From Zelopaecilomyces penicillatus (lineage: Eukaryota; Ascomycota; Sordariomycetes; Hypocreales; Pseudodiploosporaceae), in assembly GCA_005765155.1 (NCBI GenBank), contig VCCP01000002.1:6076001-6140000 (forward strand): 64,000 nucleotides of DNA, read 5' to 3'. Both the position numbers and the translations under genes were made by a program. Shown here piece by piece: positions 12,901 through 27,900 of this stretch (positions are counted from its first letter, which is position 1; each line of letters begins with the position of its first letter). The notes beneath the pieces were generated by a model that did no database searches, was not told the DNA's origin, and saw only the letters and a list, made by a program, of their open reading frames with translations.

Positions 12901-15900
12901 ATATTTAACCCTGACAAGGTACCATCTCTTGAAAAGCTCATTCTTGGCGGCGAAGCAGCTGGCAAGGACATGTTAAAGATGTGGCATGGACGCGTGACCC
13001 TAATCAACGGTTACGGTCCAGCTGAAGCTTGTAACTACTGTGCTACTCATGTTTTCGAATCTAGTACTGAGTCGCCTAGCATCATTGGACAGGGCTTCAA
13101 CAGCGCTTGCTGGATTGTCGAGCCTGATAACCACAATCAGCTTACACCCATCGGCTGTACAGGTGAACTCCTTGTGCAAGGCCATGCCCTTGGTCGGGGC
13201 TATATCAATGACCAAGCCAAGACCGATGCCTCGTTTATCAACAAGGTTGATTGGTTCACCGCTGATCTTATCAACGGACCTTCCAGATTTTACAAGACTG
13301 GCGATTTGGTCCGATATAATTCTCGCGGTGACATGGAATATCTTGGCCGCAAAGACACTCAGATCAAGCTTCGCGGTCAACGTATCGAACTGGGCGAAAT
13401 TGAATACCAGGTTAAAATCCAGCTGCCTACTGTCGAACATGTCGCTGTTGACATCATGGAGCGCGAGACTGGCAAAGCTTTGGTCGCTTTTGTGTCGTTC
13501 TTTGGCAGTGTTGAAGCTGATTCCACAGACCTTTCAGATCCCATCATCACGGACGAGGGAGTACGGGAGACTCTCGACAAAGCAATGAGCAGATTGAAGG
13601 GGGTGCTGCCTAGCTTTATGGTACCAAGTCTGATTCTGCCCCTCCACAAGATGCCCTTCATTACATCCATGAAGATCAACAGACGCAGTCTTCGTGCTCT
13701 CGCATCTAGCCTGTCTTCGGAGCATCTCTCTACCTTTTCTTCAGCTAATATTGAGAAAGTGGCACCAACTACTGAAATGGAGTTCAAGTTACGAGAGCTC
13801 TGGGCCCAGGTTCTCAAGATTGACAGCGACCAGATTAGCAAACATGATAGCTTCCTCCAAATTGGCGGTGACTCTATTACAGCAATCTATCTCTCTAACC
13901 TAGCCCAAGAGGAGGGAATTCTGCTCCCCATCGCTATTATTTTTGAAGATTCGCGTCTTTCTGCCATGGCAGCCTCTGTCTCCATTGGCGAATTTGAAGT
14001 CTTCCAGGCGATACCATTCAGCTTGTTGCCATCTGAGAAAATTGACAGCATCCAAAGTGCTGTTCGCCAGCAATGCGCTTTGGACAGCCACCAGGACATT
14101 GAAGACATTTATCCCTGCACAGCATTGCAGACAGGTCTCATGGCTCTTGCAGTCAAGCAGCCCGGCTCATACATTGCTAAGTACTCTTACAAGTTGCCTG
14201 ACCATGTGGATACAAGCCGCTTCAGAGCTGCCTGGGAAAAAACTGTTAGTATCTGTGGTAACCTACGGACAAGACTCATCATGGATGAGGGCAAATCTTT
14301 CCAAACCATAATTTCCAACGACGTGGCTTGGGATATTCGAGACACTCAATCTCTGAGCTCGTATATGAAGAGCGCTCAATCTATTGAAATGACATACGGA
14401 TCTCCTCTGTGCCGATATGCGTTGATCGAGGAGGATAAGAACACCTACTTTGCTCTGTCAATCCATCACGCTGTCTTTGACGGTTGGTCCATGAGAATTA
14501 TCATGGAAACACTGCAGAGAGCCTATCATCAGTCTAAGGCTCCCGCGATAAAGCCATACGCAGGATTCATCAAGTATGTCACAAGCATTGATGAGGAAGC
14601 CGAAAGCGAATACTGGAACGGCCAGCTTTCCGGCGCCCAGCGAGCTACCTTCCCTCCGATCAAGGCGCAGAAGGATTCTACCAAGGCCAATGTCACACGT
14701 ATCTTGAAAACAAGCCTTGAGTTCCCCAACTCTGCAAAGACCTCAATCACTAAATCTTCTGTCCTTAGGGCAGCCTGGGCCATGATTCTCGCTCGCTACT
14801 GCGACACTCAGGATGTTTGCTTTGGAGCCACAATCTCAGGCAGACAGGCTACTGTGCCAGGTCTTGCCGATATGCCAGGACCTGCAGTTGCTACTGTACC
14901 GGTTCGCGTTTGCTTAGATCGCGATCAGCAAGTGTCGGACTTCCTTCAGGATATTCAAGCTCAAGCTTCATCCATGATTGCTCACGAGCAGTTCGGACTG
15001 CAGAATATCTCCAAACTTGGCCCGAATGCCAAAGACGCATGCGATTTCTCTAGCTTGCTGGTCATTCAACCCATCAATCATCTTACCTCATCTGGGGATG
15101 GCGATGCTATTCTTGTTAGCACTGGCGAAGAGGATACTCTTGAGGAAGAGGTCTTGCAAAACTACTTCAGTTATCCGCTTGTTGCACAAGGAATGCTCTA
15201 CGATGATGACCACATTGACCTCCTTCTCATCTATGATTCCAACATCTTGAACGAATCGCAGCTCACTGCACTGTCTCACCAGTTCCAGCATGTCACTCAA
15301 CAACTCGTCTCATGTGGCAGTGAATCTGTTGGCTCTATTTCCATATCAGGCTCTTGGGATCTCGAACAAGGCCAGATTGCTAATCCCGAGGTGCCTGAGA
15401 TTATCGACTCTTGTGTTCATCAGCTGATTGAACAGCGAGCACAGGAGTACCCTGACAATATGGCAATTACCTCTTGGGATGCAGAGTTTACGTACAAAGA
15501 GCTGAACATGGCCGCTAATCGACTTGCTCACTACTTGAAGAACATGTGCAATATCAAGGTAGCAGACTTAGTCCATGTCTGTTTTGAGAAGTCAGCTTGG
15601 TACTTTGTGTCTATTCTTGCAATCAACAAGGCTGGTGGTGCTTGGGTGCCACTTGATCCATCTCACCCAGCTCAGCGCAAGCAACAGATTGTGAAGCAAA
15701 CACAAGCCAATTTCGCGCTTGTTTCGCCTAACAATACTGAGGACTGTGCCGCTCTGGGTCTGCAGACACTTGAGGTAACCGCCTCACTTGATAAGCAGTT
15801 GTGTGAGGATGAAAATTTGCCTTCAGAAAATGGACCAGATGTGGATGTTTCTCCTCGTCATGCAGTGTATGTTCTTTTCACTTCAGGTTCGACCGGCGTG

Positions 15901-18900
15901 CCTAAGGGCTTTGTTATGGAGCATGGTTCAGTCAGCACGAGTGCTACTGCTATTGCCAAACGTCTCGGGCTTACAGCGAACGTTCGTATGTTGCAATTCG
16001 CTGCCTTTGTATTTGATCTTTCCATTGGTGAAATTCTTGGCCCTCTTACCTCAGGCGCTTGCCTGTGTATCCCCTCTGAGCATACCCGTATGAACGGTCT
16101 TACCGCCTATATCCGTGATACGAATGTCAATTGGGCGTATCTCACACCATCATTCGCTCGAACCATCAAGCCAGACGAGGTCCCTAGCCTGGAGCTTCTT
16201 CTTTTTGCCGGTGAGGCTGTTGGCCGTGACGTATTCGAAACTTGGTTCGGAAAGGTGCGCCTTATCAACGGCTGGGGCCCTGCCGAGACATGTTGCTTTA
16301 GCACACTTCACGAATGGCAGTCTATTGACGAGTCGCCACTTACAGTCGGCCAGCCTGTTGGTGGCTTCTGTTGGATAGTTGATGCTGAAGATCCTCAGAA
16401 GCTTGCACCTATCGGCACGCTTGGTGAAGTTGTCATCCAAGGACCAACCATCCTGCGCGAGTACCTTGCCGACCCTCAAAAGACCAGCGCAGCCACTGTG
16501 ACTTCTCTTCCAGCCTGGGCACCATATAAAGATTCCAAGTATTGGAACCGCTTTTACAAGTCTGGTGACCTGTGTTCTTACAACTCTGATGGCACGATTG
16601 AGTTTTCCACCCGAAAGGATACACAGGTTAAGATTCGTGGTCTTCGAGTGGAGCTCAGCGAAGTTGAATACCACGTTCAAGTCGCCCTTAAGAACATCCG
16701 CCAGGTTGCTGTGGATGTGTTCAATGGCGACAATGGCACAAACCTGGTTGCATATCTTTGCTTCAGTGACGAAACTCGCACCACTGGAGTTAGCCAGAAC
16801 CAGAATGATAACGGTCCCTTCCAGCCTCTAGATGACGACCTACAGGTCCAGCTTGCTGCTGCTGTCGGGCAATTAAGCATTGCTCTCCCCCGCTACATGA
16901 TCCCGACATTCTTTATCCCCTGTGAATATATGCCCTCTATTACCTCTACCAAGCTTGACCGAAATGAACTGAAAAGACGTACGGCTGCTCTCGACCGTGA
17001 AGATCTCTCACGTTATTCACTTAGTGGCGGCAAGAAACGCGAGCCAGAGACCGCTATGGAACAGCGCCTGCAGAAGGTCTGGGCTGAGGTGCTTTCACTC
17101 GCTCCAGCTGATATTGGACGTGATGACAGTTTCTTGGGGCTCGGCGGTGATTCCATCACTGCTATTCACCTCGTAAACACCGCCCGCGAGGCCGGAATCA
17201 TACTCACAGTCAAGGATATCTTTGACGATCCTCGCTTGTTTGCTGTCTCCTCTCATGCTCAAGAAACTGACCTCGTCAGTGAGGAAGATCTTTGCATTCC
17301 ACCATATAGTCTTCTTGATGACAGCGCTCGCGCTGCTACTCTAGACGACAGCCTGCGAAATAGCTGCAAGTTGCTACCTGAGCAAATCATCGAGGATGTC
17401 CTGCCTTGCACCAAACTCCAAGAGGGTTTGATGGCCCTGTCAGTCAAGCAGCGTGGTTCGTACATGGCAAAGTATATCTATCGTATTCCTGAGCATATTG
17501 ATATCAATCGCTTCAGATCTGCTTGGGAGCAAACAGTTTCTCTCTGCGATAATATCCGCACCAGGGTTGTACTGCTGGACAATGGCAGCGCTGTTCAAGT
17601 GGTTGTCAAGGAAACCGTCTCTTGGGGTTCCAGCCCCTCATCCTTGGCGTCTGCTCTTATCGCCATCCAGAGCGCTGAGATGACTTACGGTTCTCAGCTT
17701 TCGCAATCAACAATCGCGCAGGATGATAATAATGACTTCTTTTTCGTCTGGTCTATTCACCACGCTATTTTCGATGGCTGGACTATGCGTATTATGCTTA
17801 GCATTCTGCACAATGCTTACCATAATCTTGAAATTGCTACTCCCCTACCCTATGCACGGTTCATCAAATTTACTATTGATACCGATAATGACAGCGCTGC
17901 CGACTACTGGAGGAGCCAGCTGCAGAGTGCGACCAAGGCATCATTCCCATCGTCTACTGCTGGATCATCTAATGGCACAGTTCGTATCTTGGAAAAGCCT
18001 CTTAATCTTCCTGACCTATCAAGCTCTGGAATCACAAAGGCAACTGTTCTTCGTGCTGCTTGGGCTGTTATCCTGGCCTGCTACTGTGATACTGATGATG
18101 TCTGCTTTGGTACCACCGTTTCTGGTCGACAGGCTGCTATTCCTGGCTTGACAGAGATGGTTGGTCCAACCGTTGCGACTGTCCCAGTTCGCGTCCGTCT
18201 TGATACACAGCGAAGCGTGACCTCATTCTTGCATGACATCCAGAGCCAATCATCAGAGATGGTGTCCTATGAGCAGTACGGGTTGCAAAATATTTCTAAA
18301 CTAGGCCCCGACTTTAAGGAAACCTGCGATTTCACAAGTCTATTGGTCGTTCAGCCTCTACAGCACCTGGCATTCACAGAGGGAAGCTCTGATGCTGTCC
18401 TTATGCCTGCCGACTCTGAGCTTTCTGGTCAAGCTGATACCATGCAAGGATACTTTAGCTATCCATTGGTCATTCAAGGCCAACTGTCTGAAAGTGAATC
18501 CAATCTAGTGCTCATCTATAACAGTTCAGTGATATCCGAGAAGCAAGCTTCTGCTCTGTCTCAACACTTTGATCATATCATCCATCAACTCGGTACTGCG
18601 AATAAGATGACCATTGGAGAGCTCTCTGTTTCAAGCAGCTGGGATATCCAGACAGCCACCGAGTTCAATGGAGACGGCCCTGAAGTAGTTGAAGACTGCA
18701 TCCACAACGTCATCAATAACACAGCTTCTATCCATCCGGATTCTGAAGCCATTGCTGCTTGGGATAAATCATTCACTTATCGTGAACTTATGCATGCTGT
18801 CAACAGACTCTCTAACTACTTGTTTGAGACACACAAAATTTCTGCTGGCGAAATCGTCCATGTTTGCTTTGAGAAGTCAGCTTGGTTTGTTGTTGCAGTT

Positions 18901-21900
18901 CTAGCTATCAACGAGGCTGGCGCAGTATGGTCACCAATCGATCCAGCCCATCCTACCCAGCGTCACCAGCAAATTGTGTCCCAAACTGGTGCTCGTATTG
19001 CTTTAACTTCGCCTACTAACTCTCCTAAGTGCACCAAGCTTGTGAAAACTGTTATTGAGGTCTCTGAAGAGCTAGACACTAAGCTATCAGAGAACACGAA
19101 GTGGAGCAATGTTGGCCCTGCTGTGAAGACGTCACCCCAGGATACCGCTTATATCCTCTTTACCTCTGGCAGCACTGGAACTCCCAAGGGTGTAGTTATC
19201 CCTCACATTGCCATTTCAACAAGTCAGACTGCCTTTGGTAAGAGACTTGGCTTCACCTCCAAGGATCGTGTTCTACAGTTCTCTTCTTTCGTCTTCGATG
19301 CTTGTGTCTTCGAGATTATGGCATCCTTGATTGCAGGAGCCTGTGTTTGTATCCCGTCCTGGGATATGCAAATGAATGCCTTGTCCGACTTCATTCGCGA
19401 TTGGAATGTGAATGCCGCTCTTCTTACCCCTACTATCGCTCGTACTATCCGTCCTTCGGATGTGCCTTCCTTGAACCTCTTGGTTCTTGGCGGTGAAGCC
19501 TCAAGCCGCACTGACTTGGACCTCTGGTTCGGTAAGGTTCGACTGATTAACGCGTGGGGCCCCACGGAGGCCACTGTCGCCGCTGCTATCCATGAGTGGG
19601 AGACAATTGACGAATCACCAATGACTATTGGTCATTCGCTTGGTGGTTTCTGCTGGATCGTGGATTCCAATGATCCCACACGTTTGGCTCCTATCGGCTG
19701 TGTTGGTGAGATTGTTGTACAAGGACCTAACCTGCTCCGCGAATACCTCCACGACTCTGAGAAGACTGAGGCCGCTCTCATCACCACACTCCCTGAGTGG
19801 GCGCCAAGATCAGAATCAAGCCTCTGGAGCCGTTTCTACCTCACTGGTGATTTGGGTTGTTATGATGAGAATGGTGCTATCCAGTACTCTGGCCGAAAAG
19901 ACACACAGGTTAAAATTCGCGGTCTTCGTGTAGAGCTTGGTGAAATCGAGCATCATATCCAAAACAATCTCTATGGAGTCCGCCAAGTTGCTGTCGATGT
20001 TCTCAAGACAGATTCAGCTTCCAATCTAATTGCCTATATCTGTTTTAATGACGAAACTCGATTAGGTGCTGATGAGGACATCTTCCTCTCCCTTACTAGC
20101 GAATTGCAGGCAGAGATCGCTGGTTTGATTGGTAAACTTGGTGTTATTATGCCTCGCTATATGGTTCCCACGTCTTTCATTCCTTGCAACTATATGCCCA
20201 CACTGATCTCTACCAAACTGGACCGCAAAACACTTAAACAGCTCTCTGTGGCCCTTAAACCTGAAGAGTTATCCAAGTACTCACTTATCAGTGAAACCAA
20301 AGAGGCACCTCGAACTGAGATGGAAAGCCGGATGCAACAGCTGTGGGCACATATTCTGAACATGCCGGCGGAGTCAATCGGTCGGGATGATAGCTTCCTC
20401 CAAATTGGAGGTGACTCTGTTGCTGCTATCCGATTGGTCTCAGCAGCTCGTGATGAAAAAATTGTACTGAGTGTCGGCGATATCTTTGACGACCCTCGTC
20501 TCCTTGCTATGGCTGAAAAGGCAATTGAGAGCATTGGTGGTGACCAGCTCTCTGAGCCTATCGAGCCCTTCAGTCTGATGGAGGAGGCCACCCGCGACCT
20601 GATCCTCACTAACAGCAGCATGCAACAAGAATACGGGCTACCCTATGGCAAGCTGGTTGAAGACGCGTATCCTTGCACAAGCTTCCAAGAAGGCCTCATG
20701 GCTCTTGCTGTTAAGCAGCCTGGGTCCTATGTTGCAAAGTTCCTCTACCGTCTAGGACCTAATGTCGATGTAAATCGTTTCAAGGCTGCCTGGGAGCAGA
20801 CTGTCAGACTGTGCTGTAATCTACGCACCAGGATTATTATGGCGGATGGTGTGTCTGTTCAGGTCATCACTGAGGACGATATTGCTTGGTCTCCTACCAG
20901 TGATATTCAGGATATCAAGATCAACTCATACATGCAGTCGTCAAAGAACTTTGAGATGACGTATGGTTCAAGTCTATCACGATACGCCCTTATCCGTGAA
21001 AACAACGTAACTTATTTCGTATGGGCATTGCACCATGCAATTTTCGATGGCTGGGCTGTCCGCCTGATCATGAGCACCTTTTACAGCCTCTACCAGGGCC
21101 GGCCACCAGTCACCTTAGAGCCATACTCACGATTTGTCGAGTACACTATGAACCTTGATACCACTCTGGCCAGTGATTTCTGGACCACTAGATTCCAGGG
21201 TGCGAGAAAGGCTTCTTTCCCTGTTGTAACAATGTCCTCTGACAAGTCCCCTCAATCCAACACTACCCAAGTCGTTGAGCGAAAGATAAGTCTTCCCAAC
21301 ATGTCCAACCATTCAATTACAACAGCTACCATTCTCCGAGCTGCTTGGGCAGTGGTACTTGCAAGGTATTCTGATACCACCGACGTCACTTTCGGTACAA
21401 CCATCTCAGGTCGCCAGGCCCCCATCAAAGGTCTCACTGACATGGCTGGTCCTGCTGTTGCTACTATTCCTGTCCGCGTTGCGCTGTATCACGACCAGAC
21501 TATTTCCAGTTTCCTTCAAGATGTTCAATCGCAGGCTGCTGAGATGATCCCCTTTGAACAGTTTGGTCTGCAGAATATCTCTAAATTGAGCGCCGATGCA
21601 AAGGAAGCTTGCGACTTCTCCAGTTTACTTGTAATCCAGCCCGTTCAGGCCTTGGTATATGAGACTTCTGAACAAGATGCTGTTCTCATTGCTGATGAAA
21701 CTGCTGAAACTGTTCAAGATTATTTCAGCTATCCGCTTGTGGTGCAGGGTCACATGTATGATGACTACATCAAGTTATTCCTCATCTACAACACAAAGGT
21801 CCTTTCAGAGCCTCGTATGCAAGCCCTCTCGCATCACTTTGAGTATGTTGTACAACAACTTGTTTCCCAAGGTGATTCGCCACTTCACTCACTATCCGTG

Positions 21901-24900
21901 GCTGGCGATTGGGATCTTCAGCGTTCCTTGGATTGGAATAGCGAAGTACCTGAGATTATTGATGCCTGCTTCCATGAGCTTGTTGAGGCACAGGCCAAAT
22001 CTCGACCTGATGCAATTGCTATTCGCGCCTGGGACTTGGAGCTGACCTACTTTGAACTCAATGCCGCTGCCAACAGACTCTCTCACTATCTCGTCAACTC
22101 AGCAGGTGTCAAGGCTCATGACTTTGTGCATGTTTGTTTTGAGAAGTCAGCATGGCATTTCGTTGCTATTCTTGCCATTAACAAGGCCGGAGCAGCTTGG
22201 GTTCCCTTGGATCCATCCCACCCAAAGCAGCGCCAGCAGCAGGTTGTTGGTCAAACCAGGGCCACGGTTGCTTTGGCATCTCCAGAGAATATGGCATCAT
22301 GCTTGGCTCTTGTGCCGACCGTGATTGAGGTTTCCGCTGCTCTTGACTTTGAGCTTTGTACCGATGTTGAAACCAGCAGCTCTGGTCCCATTGTTGATAT
22401 CACACCTCGCCACGCTGCCTATGTTCTATTCACCTCTGGATCAACTGGCACACCAAAGGGTCTTGTAATGGAACATGGATCTGTTTGCACAAGTCAAACC
22501 GCAATTTCCAAGCGACTTGGCCTCACATCCGATGTCAAGATGCTACAATTTGCAGCTTTTGTATTCGATTTATCTATTGGCGAGATTGTTGCTCCGTTAA
22601 TCATGGGAGCCTCTATCTGTGTGCCTTCAGAGCACACTCGTATGAACAGCCTTAAGGAATTCATCAGCGAGATGAATATTAACTGGGCCTATCTTACGCC
22701 TTCCTTTACACGCACCCTCAAGCCTCAGGATGTGCCTAGCCTCGAATTGCTTCTTCTTGCAGGCGAGGCTGTGCCCCGTGACGTTTTCAGCACCTGGGTT
22801 GACAAGGTTCGTCTCATCAACGGTTGGGGCCCAGCCGAAACCTGCTGTTTCAGCACACTCCACGAGTGGAAATCCGTCAACGAATCCCCTCTCAATGTTG
22901 GCCGGCCTGTCGGTGGCTTTTGCTGGATCGTTGACCCTGAAGATCCCCAAAAGCTGGCGCCTGCTGGTACCCTTGGCGAGGTTGTGATCCAGGGGCCTAC
23001 ATTGCTTCGTGAGTATCTCGCCGACCCTGTGCGTACAGCAGCTTCATCAGTTACTTCACTTCCCCAGTGGGCTCCGTACCGTAGCCAGCAACACTGGAAT
23101 CGATTCTACAAGTCTGGAGATCTCTGTTCGTATAACGCAGACGGAACCATTGAATTCTCAAGCCGAAAGGATACACAGGTCAAGATTCGCGGTCTTCGTG
23201 TCGAGCTTGGCGAGGTTGAGCACCACGTTCAGATTGCACTTGATGGAACCCACCAGATCGCGGTGGATGTCTTCAAAGGCGACAATGGTACGAACCTGGT
23301 TGCCTACTTCTGCTTCACGGATGAGACCCGTGCGCCTGGTACTGGTGATGCTGACGGCCCATTCCTTCCTATTGATGATGACTTGCAAGACAGGCTTGCT
23401 GCTGTGGTTGGAAAGCTGGCCGTGTCGCTTCCTCGTTATATGATTCCGACCCTGTTTGTCCCGTGCAAGTATATGCCATCAATTACATCAACCAAGCTCG
23501 ATCGCAATGAGCTCAAGGCTCGTATCAATAACCTTGGAGCGTCGGCACTCCTCCAGTACTCACTCTCAGGTGGTAAGAAGCGTGCGCCTGAGACCAAGAT
23601 GGAGTCTTTGCTACAAACCATTTGGGCCGAAATCCTCAACGTCTCAATGAAAGACATTGGACGAGATGACACTTTCCTTGGCCTTGGAGGTGATTCAATT
23701 ACTGCAATCCATCTAGTAAATGTTATGCGAGAGGAAGGCATCTCGCTATCTGCCAAAGATATCTTCGATGACCCGCGTCTTCTAGCCGTTGCTGCCAAGG
23801 CTAGGTATCTTTCTGATGATGAAAGGCAGGATGCAGATGTCGCACCGTTTGACCTTCTTGACAGTGCGACTCGAGATGTTCTCAATGGCCAGGACCTTCG
23901 CAACAAGCTACATCTATCGGTCAATCAGCGCATTGCAGACGCCTACCCTTGCACAGCTCTCCAAGAGGGTCTTATGGCGCTTTCTGTCAGACAACCTGGT
24001 TCATACATTGCTAGATATGTGTACCGCTTGCCCAGTAATGTCAGCGCCTCTCGCTTCCGACAAGCGTGGGAACAAACTGTCGCCCTTTGTGAGCCTTTGA
24101 GGACCAGGATTGTTCTCATTGATGATGCCCATATCCAGCTTGTGATGGGAGACGAGGTTAACTGGGAACCAACAGAGGGTGCTGACTTGCGTTCAATCTC
24201 GACTAGAACCCAAGAATTTGAGATGACGTATGGTTCGGAGCTCTCTCGCTATACTCTATTCCAGGATGAGGCGGGTGACAACTATTTCTTTTGGACAGTT
24301 CACCACGCCGTCCACGATGGTTGGTCATTGGGAATTGTTATGGGTACACTCTTCCAATCCTTCCGTGGCTTCACACCACCTACCCCCAGACCGTATGCCA
24401 ACTTCATCCGGTTCACTACCTCACTCGACCATGACGAGGCTGCAGATTATTGGAGCAGAGAACTTGAAAACGCGAGAAGGTCTAGCTTCCCGCAATCGGG
24501 ACAGACCAGTTCATCCGCCTCTGACAATGTTACTCGGGTCATGAACACCACTATTAACTTCCCCAGCTCCACTGATGCTATGACAACCAGAGCCACTTTG
24601 CTTCGTGCAGCTTGGGCTATCATTCTGGCTAGATACTGTGATACCGATGATGTTTTGTTTGGTGCTACCATTTCTGGCCGACAAGCTCCAGTCTTTGGAA
24701 TCACAGACATGGCCGGCCCTGCCGTTGCCACTGTACCTGTTCGCATTCGTCTTGATGGCACTCAGTCTATCTCTGATTTCCTGCAAGGAATCCAGAGCCA
24801 AGCCTCCCAAATGGTATCTTATGAGCAATTTGGATTGCAGAACATTTCAAGGCTGAGCCCTGATACAAGAGAGGCGTGCGATTTCACCAGCTTGCTGCTA

Positions 24901-27900
24901 ATTCAACCCATTCAACAGCTAGCTGGTGCTGGTGGAGATGTCGATAGCATCATCGAGCCAGCCACTCTCGACCAGGACACACAGGATGCACATATGCAAA
25001 ACTATTTCAGCTATCCACTGGTTATTCAGGGACACGTTTATGACGATCACGTTGATTTGGTCCTTATCTACAATTCTGAGATCCTCCCCGAGGCCCAGCT
25101 TACTGCTCTGTCTCACCAGTTCGACCATGTGGTACAGCAACTCATTACAATGAAGAACTCAATTGTATCTGAGATTACTGTGGCAAGTCCCTGGGATCTT
25201 CAGCATGCTCAGAAGTCTAATGGTGACGGCCCTAAGATTATTGACGACTGTATCCACCACATGATTGATCAGCAAGCCGAGCTGAGCCCAGAGTCTATGG
25301 CGGTATCAGCTTGGGATGGCGAGCTCACCTATCGTCAATTAGAAAGTACCACGAATAGACTTGCAAACTATCTTGTTAAAGAGTTTAAAGTAAAAGTAGG
25401 CGACATTGTCCATGTCGTCTTCGAAAAGTCTATGTGGTATGTTGTTGCTATCTTGGCTATCAACAAGGCCGGCGCTGCCTGGGCTCCTCTTGACTCAGCC
25501 CACCCTAAACAGCGTCTCCAGGCTGTAACAAAACAAACAGCTGCCAAGTTGGCACTTTGCTCTGCTAATAATGTTTCTCTGTGTACCGAGCTTGTTGACC
25601 AGGTCATTGAGCTCAACTCTGCTTTAGACACTAAACTCAGTGGAGACTACACATTAGGTAGTAAGAACCCTGCCGTTAATGTTAGTCCATCGGACGCTGC
25701 CTATGTGCTGTTTACCTCTGGAAGCACTGGTACTCCCAAGGGTATCGTTATGCAACATGGTGCGCTATGCACGAGCCAGACTGATATCAGCCGTTGGCTG
25801 GGATTGGATAACACTGTTCGAATGCTTCAATTCTCTTCCTTTGTCTTTGACGTATCGGTTGGTGAAATCATGTGTTCTTTAATGAACGGTGCATGCGTCT
25901 GCATTCCTTCAGATCAACAACGTCTTAACAACCTGGACATCTTTGTTCGCGAGTTCAATGTTAACTGGACCTTCCTTACACCATCATTTGCCCGCACTCT
26001 TAAACCCGAGGCCTTCCCTGGCCTTGAGCTTGTACTGCTGGTTGGAGAAGCTGTTCCCCAAGATGTTTTGGATACCTGGTTTGGCAAGGCGCGCATGATC
26101 AATGCTTGGGGACCCGCAGAGACCTGCGTTTTCAGTTCCCTTTATAGCTGGAACTCCGTGAAAGAGTCTCCCCTTACGATTGGACATTCTATTGGTGCCT
26201 TCGTTTGGGTAGTTGATGCTGATAATCCGCAGCGACTTGCCCCTACAGGCTGCTTGGGCGAAATTGTGGTTCAGGGACCGCCACTGCTCCGAGAATATCT
26301 TGCAGATCCTGAAAAGACCGCCGCTGCTATCATCACATCGCTTCCAGATTGGGCTCCTCGAAGTGATTCCAAATACTATAACCGATTCTATAAGACTGGT
26401 GATTTGGGTTTCTACAGCCACGATGGAAATCTTCACTATGCCAGCCGCAAGGATACACAGGTCAAGATCCGAGGTCTTCGTGTCGAATTGGGTGAAGTTG
26501 AACACCATATCCGTGATACCCTAGAGGATGTCCGACAGGTGGCTGTCGATGTCTTGAGGGCGGATACGGGTACAAGTCTCGTTGCCTATTTCTGTATGAC
26601 AGATGAGACCAAGGCCCCTGGCCCCAATACTGATCCGGAGGGCCGAGACGTATTCCTTCCGATTGATGATACCCTACAAGACCGTTTGAACGCGATGCTT
26701 GACAAGTTGAGCTTAGCTCTGCCACGCTATATGGTTCCCACCATGTTCATTCCATGCGATTACATGCCACTTATTTCATCTGCAAAGCTGGATCGGGTTA
26801 AGCTTCGCAAGATCACATCCGCTCTGAGCCAGGAGAAGATTGAAGAGTATTCTCTTACAGATCAGTCAACTAAACGCGCACCTGAGACCGCGATGGAGAC
26901 TAGACTACAGCAACTCTGGGCTGACATCCTCAAGCTTCCGCTTCAATCAATTGGTCGTGATGACAATTTCTTGCGTATTGGTGGTGATTCACTCGCAGCT
27001 ATCCGCCTTGTGTCAATGGCTCGTGAAAGTGGAATTAGCCTGACAGTGGATGATATCTTTGAGGATGCTAGACTTCTAGCAATTGCGACCAGGGCTACTG
27101 AGATTGTTGGAGACGATGAAATGCTAGCTCCCATTGCTCCGTTCAGCATGTTGGATGACTCTCTCCAACAGCAATTCCTGAACAACGAGCTTCACAGCGA
27201 ATCACACCTCAGTGACAACGATGTCATTGAAGATGCCTATCCTTGCAGTAAGCTGCAAGAAGGTCTCATGGCGCTCGCAGTCAAACAACCAGGTTCATAC
27301 ATTGCTAAATACCTCTACCGCCTTCCATCCCATGTTAGCGTTGATCGCTTCAAAGCTGCTTGGGAACAGACTGTCAATGCATGCACCAACCTGCGTACTA
27401 GAATTATCAATCCTGCAGACATCGCTGTCCAGGTCCTAGTTGAGAACGACTTTTCTTGGGATTCTGAAGGCCAAGATTTACAGTCCTATCTCCAAGCGTC
27501 TCAATCGATTGAGATGGCATATGGTACCAGACTCTGCCGTTACGCTTTGCTTAATGATAATGGATCGAACTACTTCATGTGGAACATCCACCATGCCGTC
27601 TTTGATGGACTCTCTACTCAAATCATTATGAACGTTCTCTATAGCGCCTATAATGGACTTGATCTTGGCAATGTGCCGCCGTATTCACGCTTTATCAAGT
27701 ATACACTTGCGCTTGATCAACAAGCTGCGGTCGACTATTGGCAGTATCAGCTAGAGGACGCCAGACGGGCAACCTTCCCGGCCACAACAACAGTCACGCC
27801 TGATTCTACTCGCATTTATGAGCATTCTATTGACTTCCAGAACCTCAACAACACCACAATCACGACTGCTACAGTGGTTCGTTCTGCTTGGGCCATGGTA

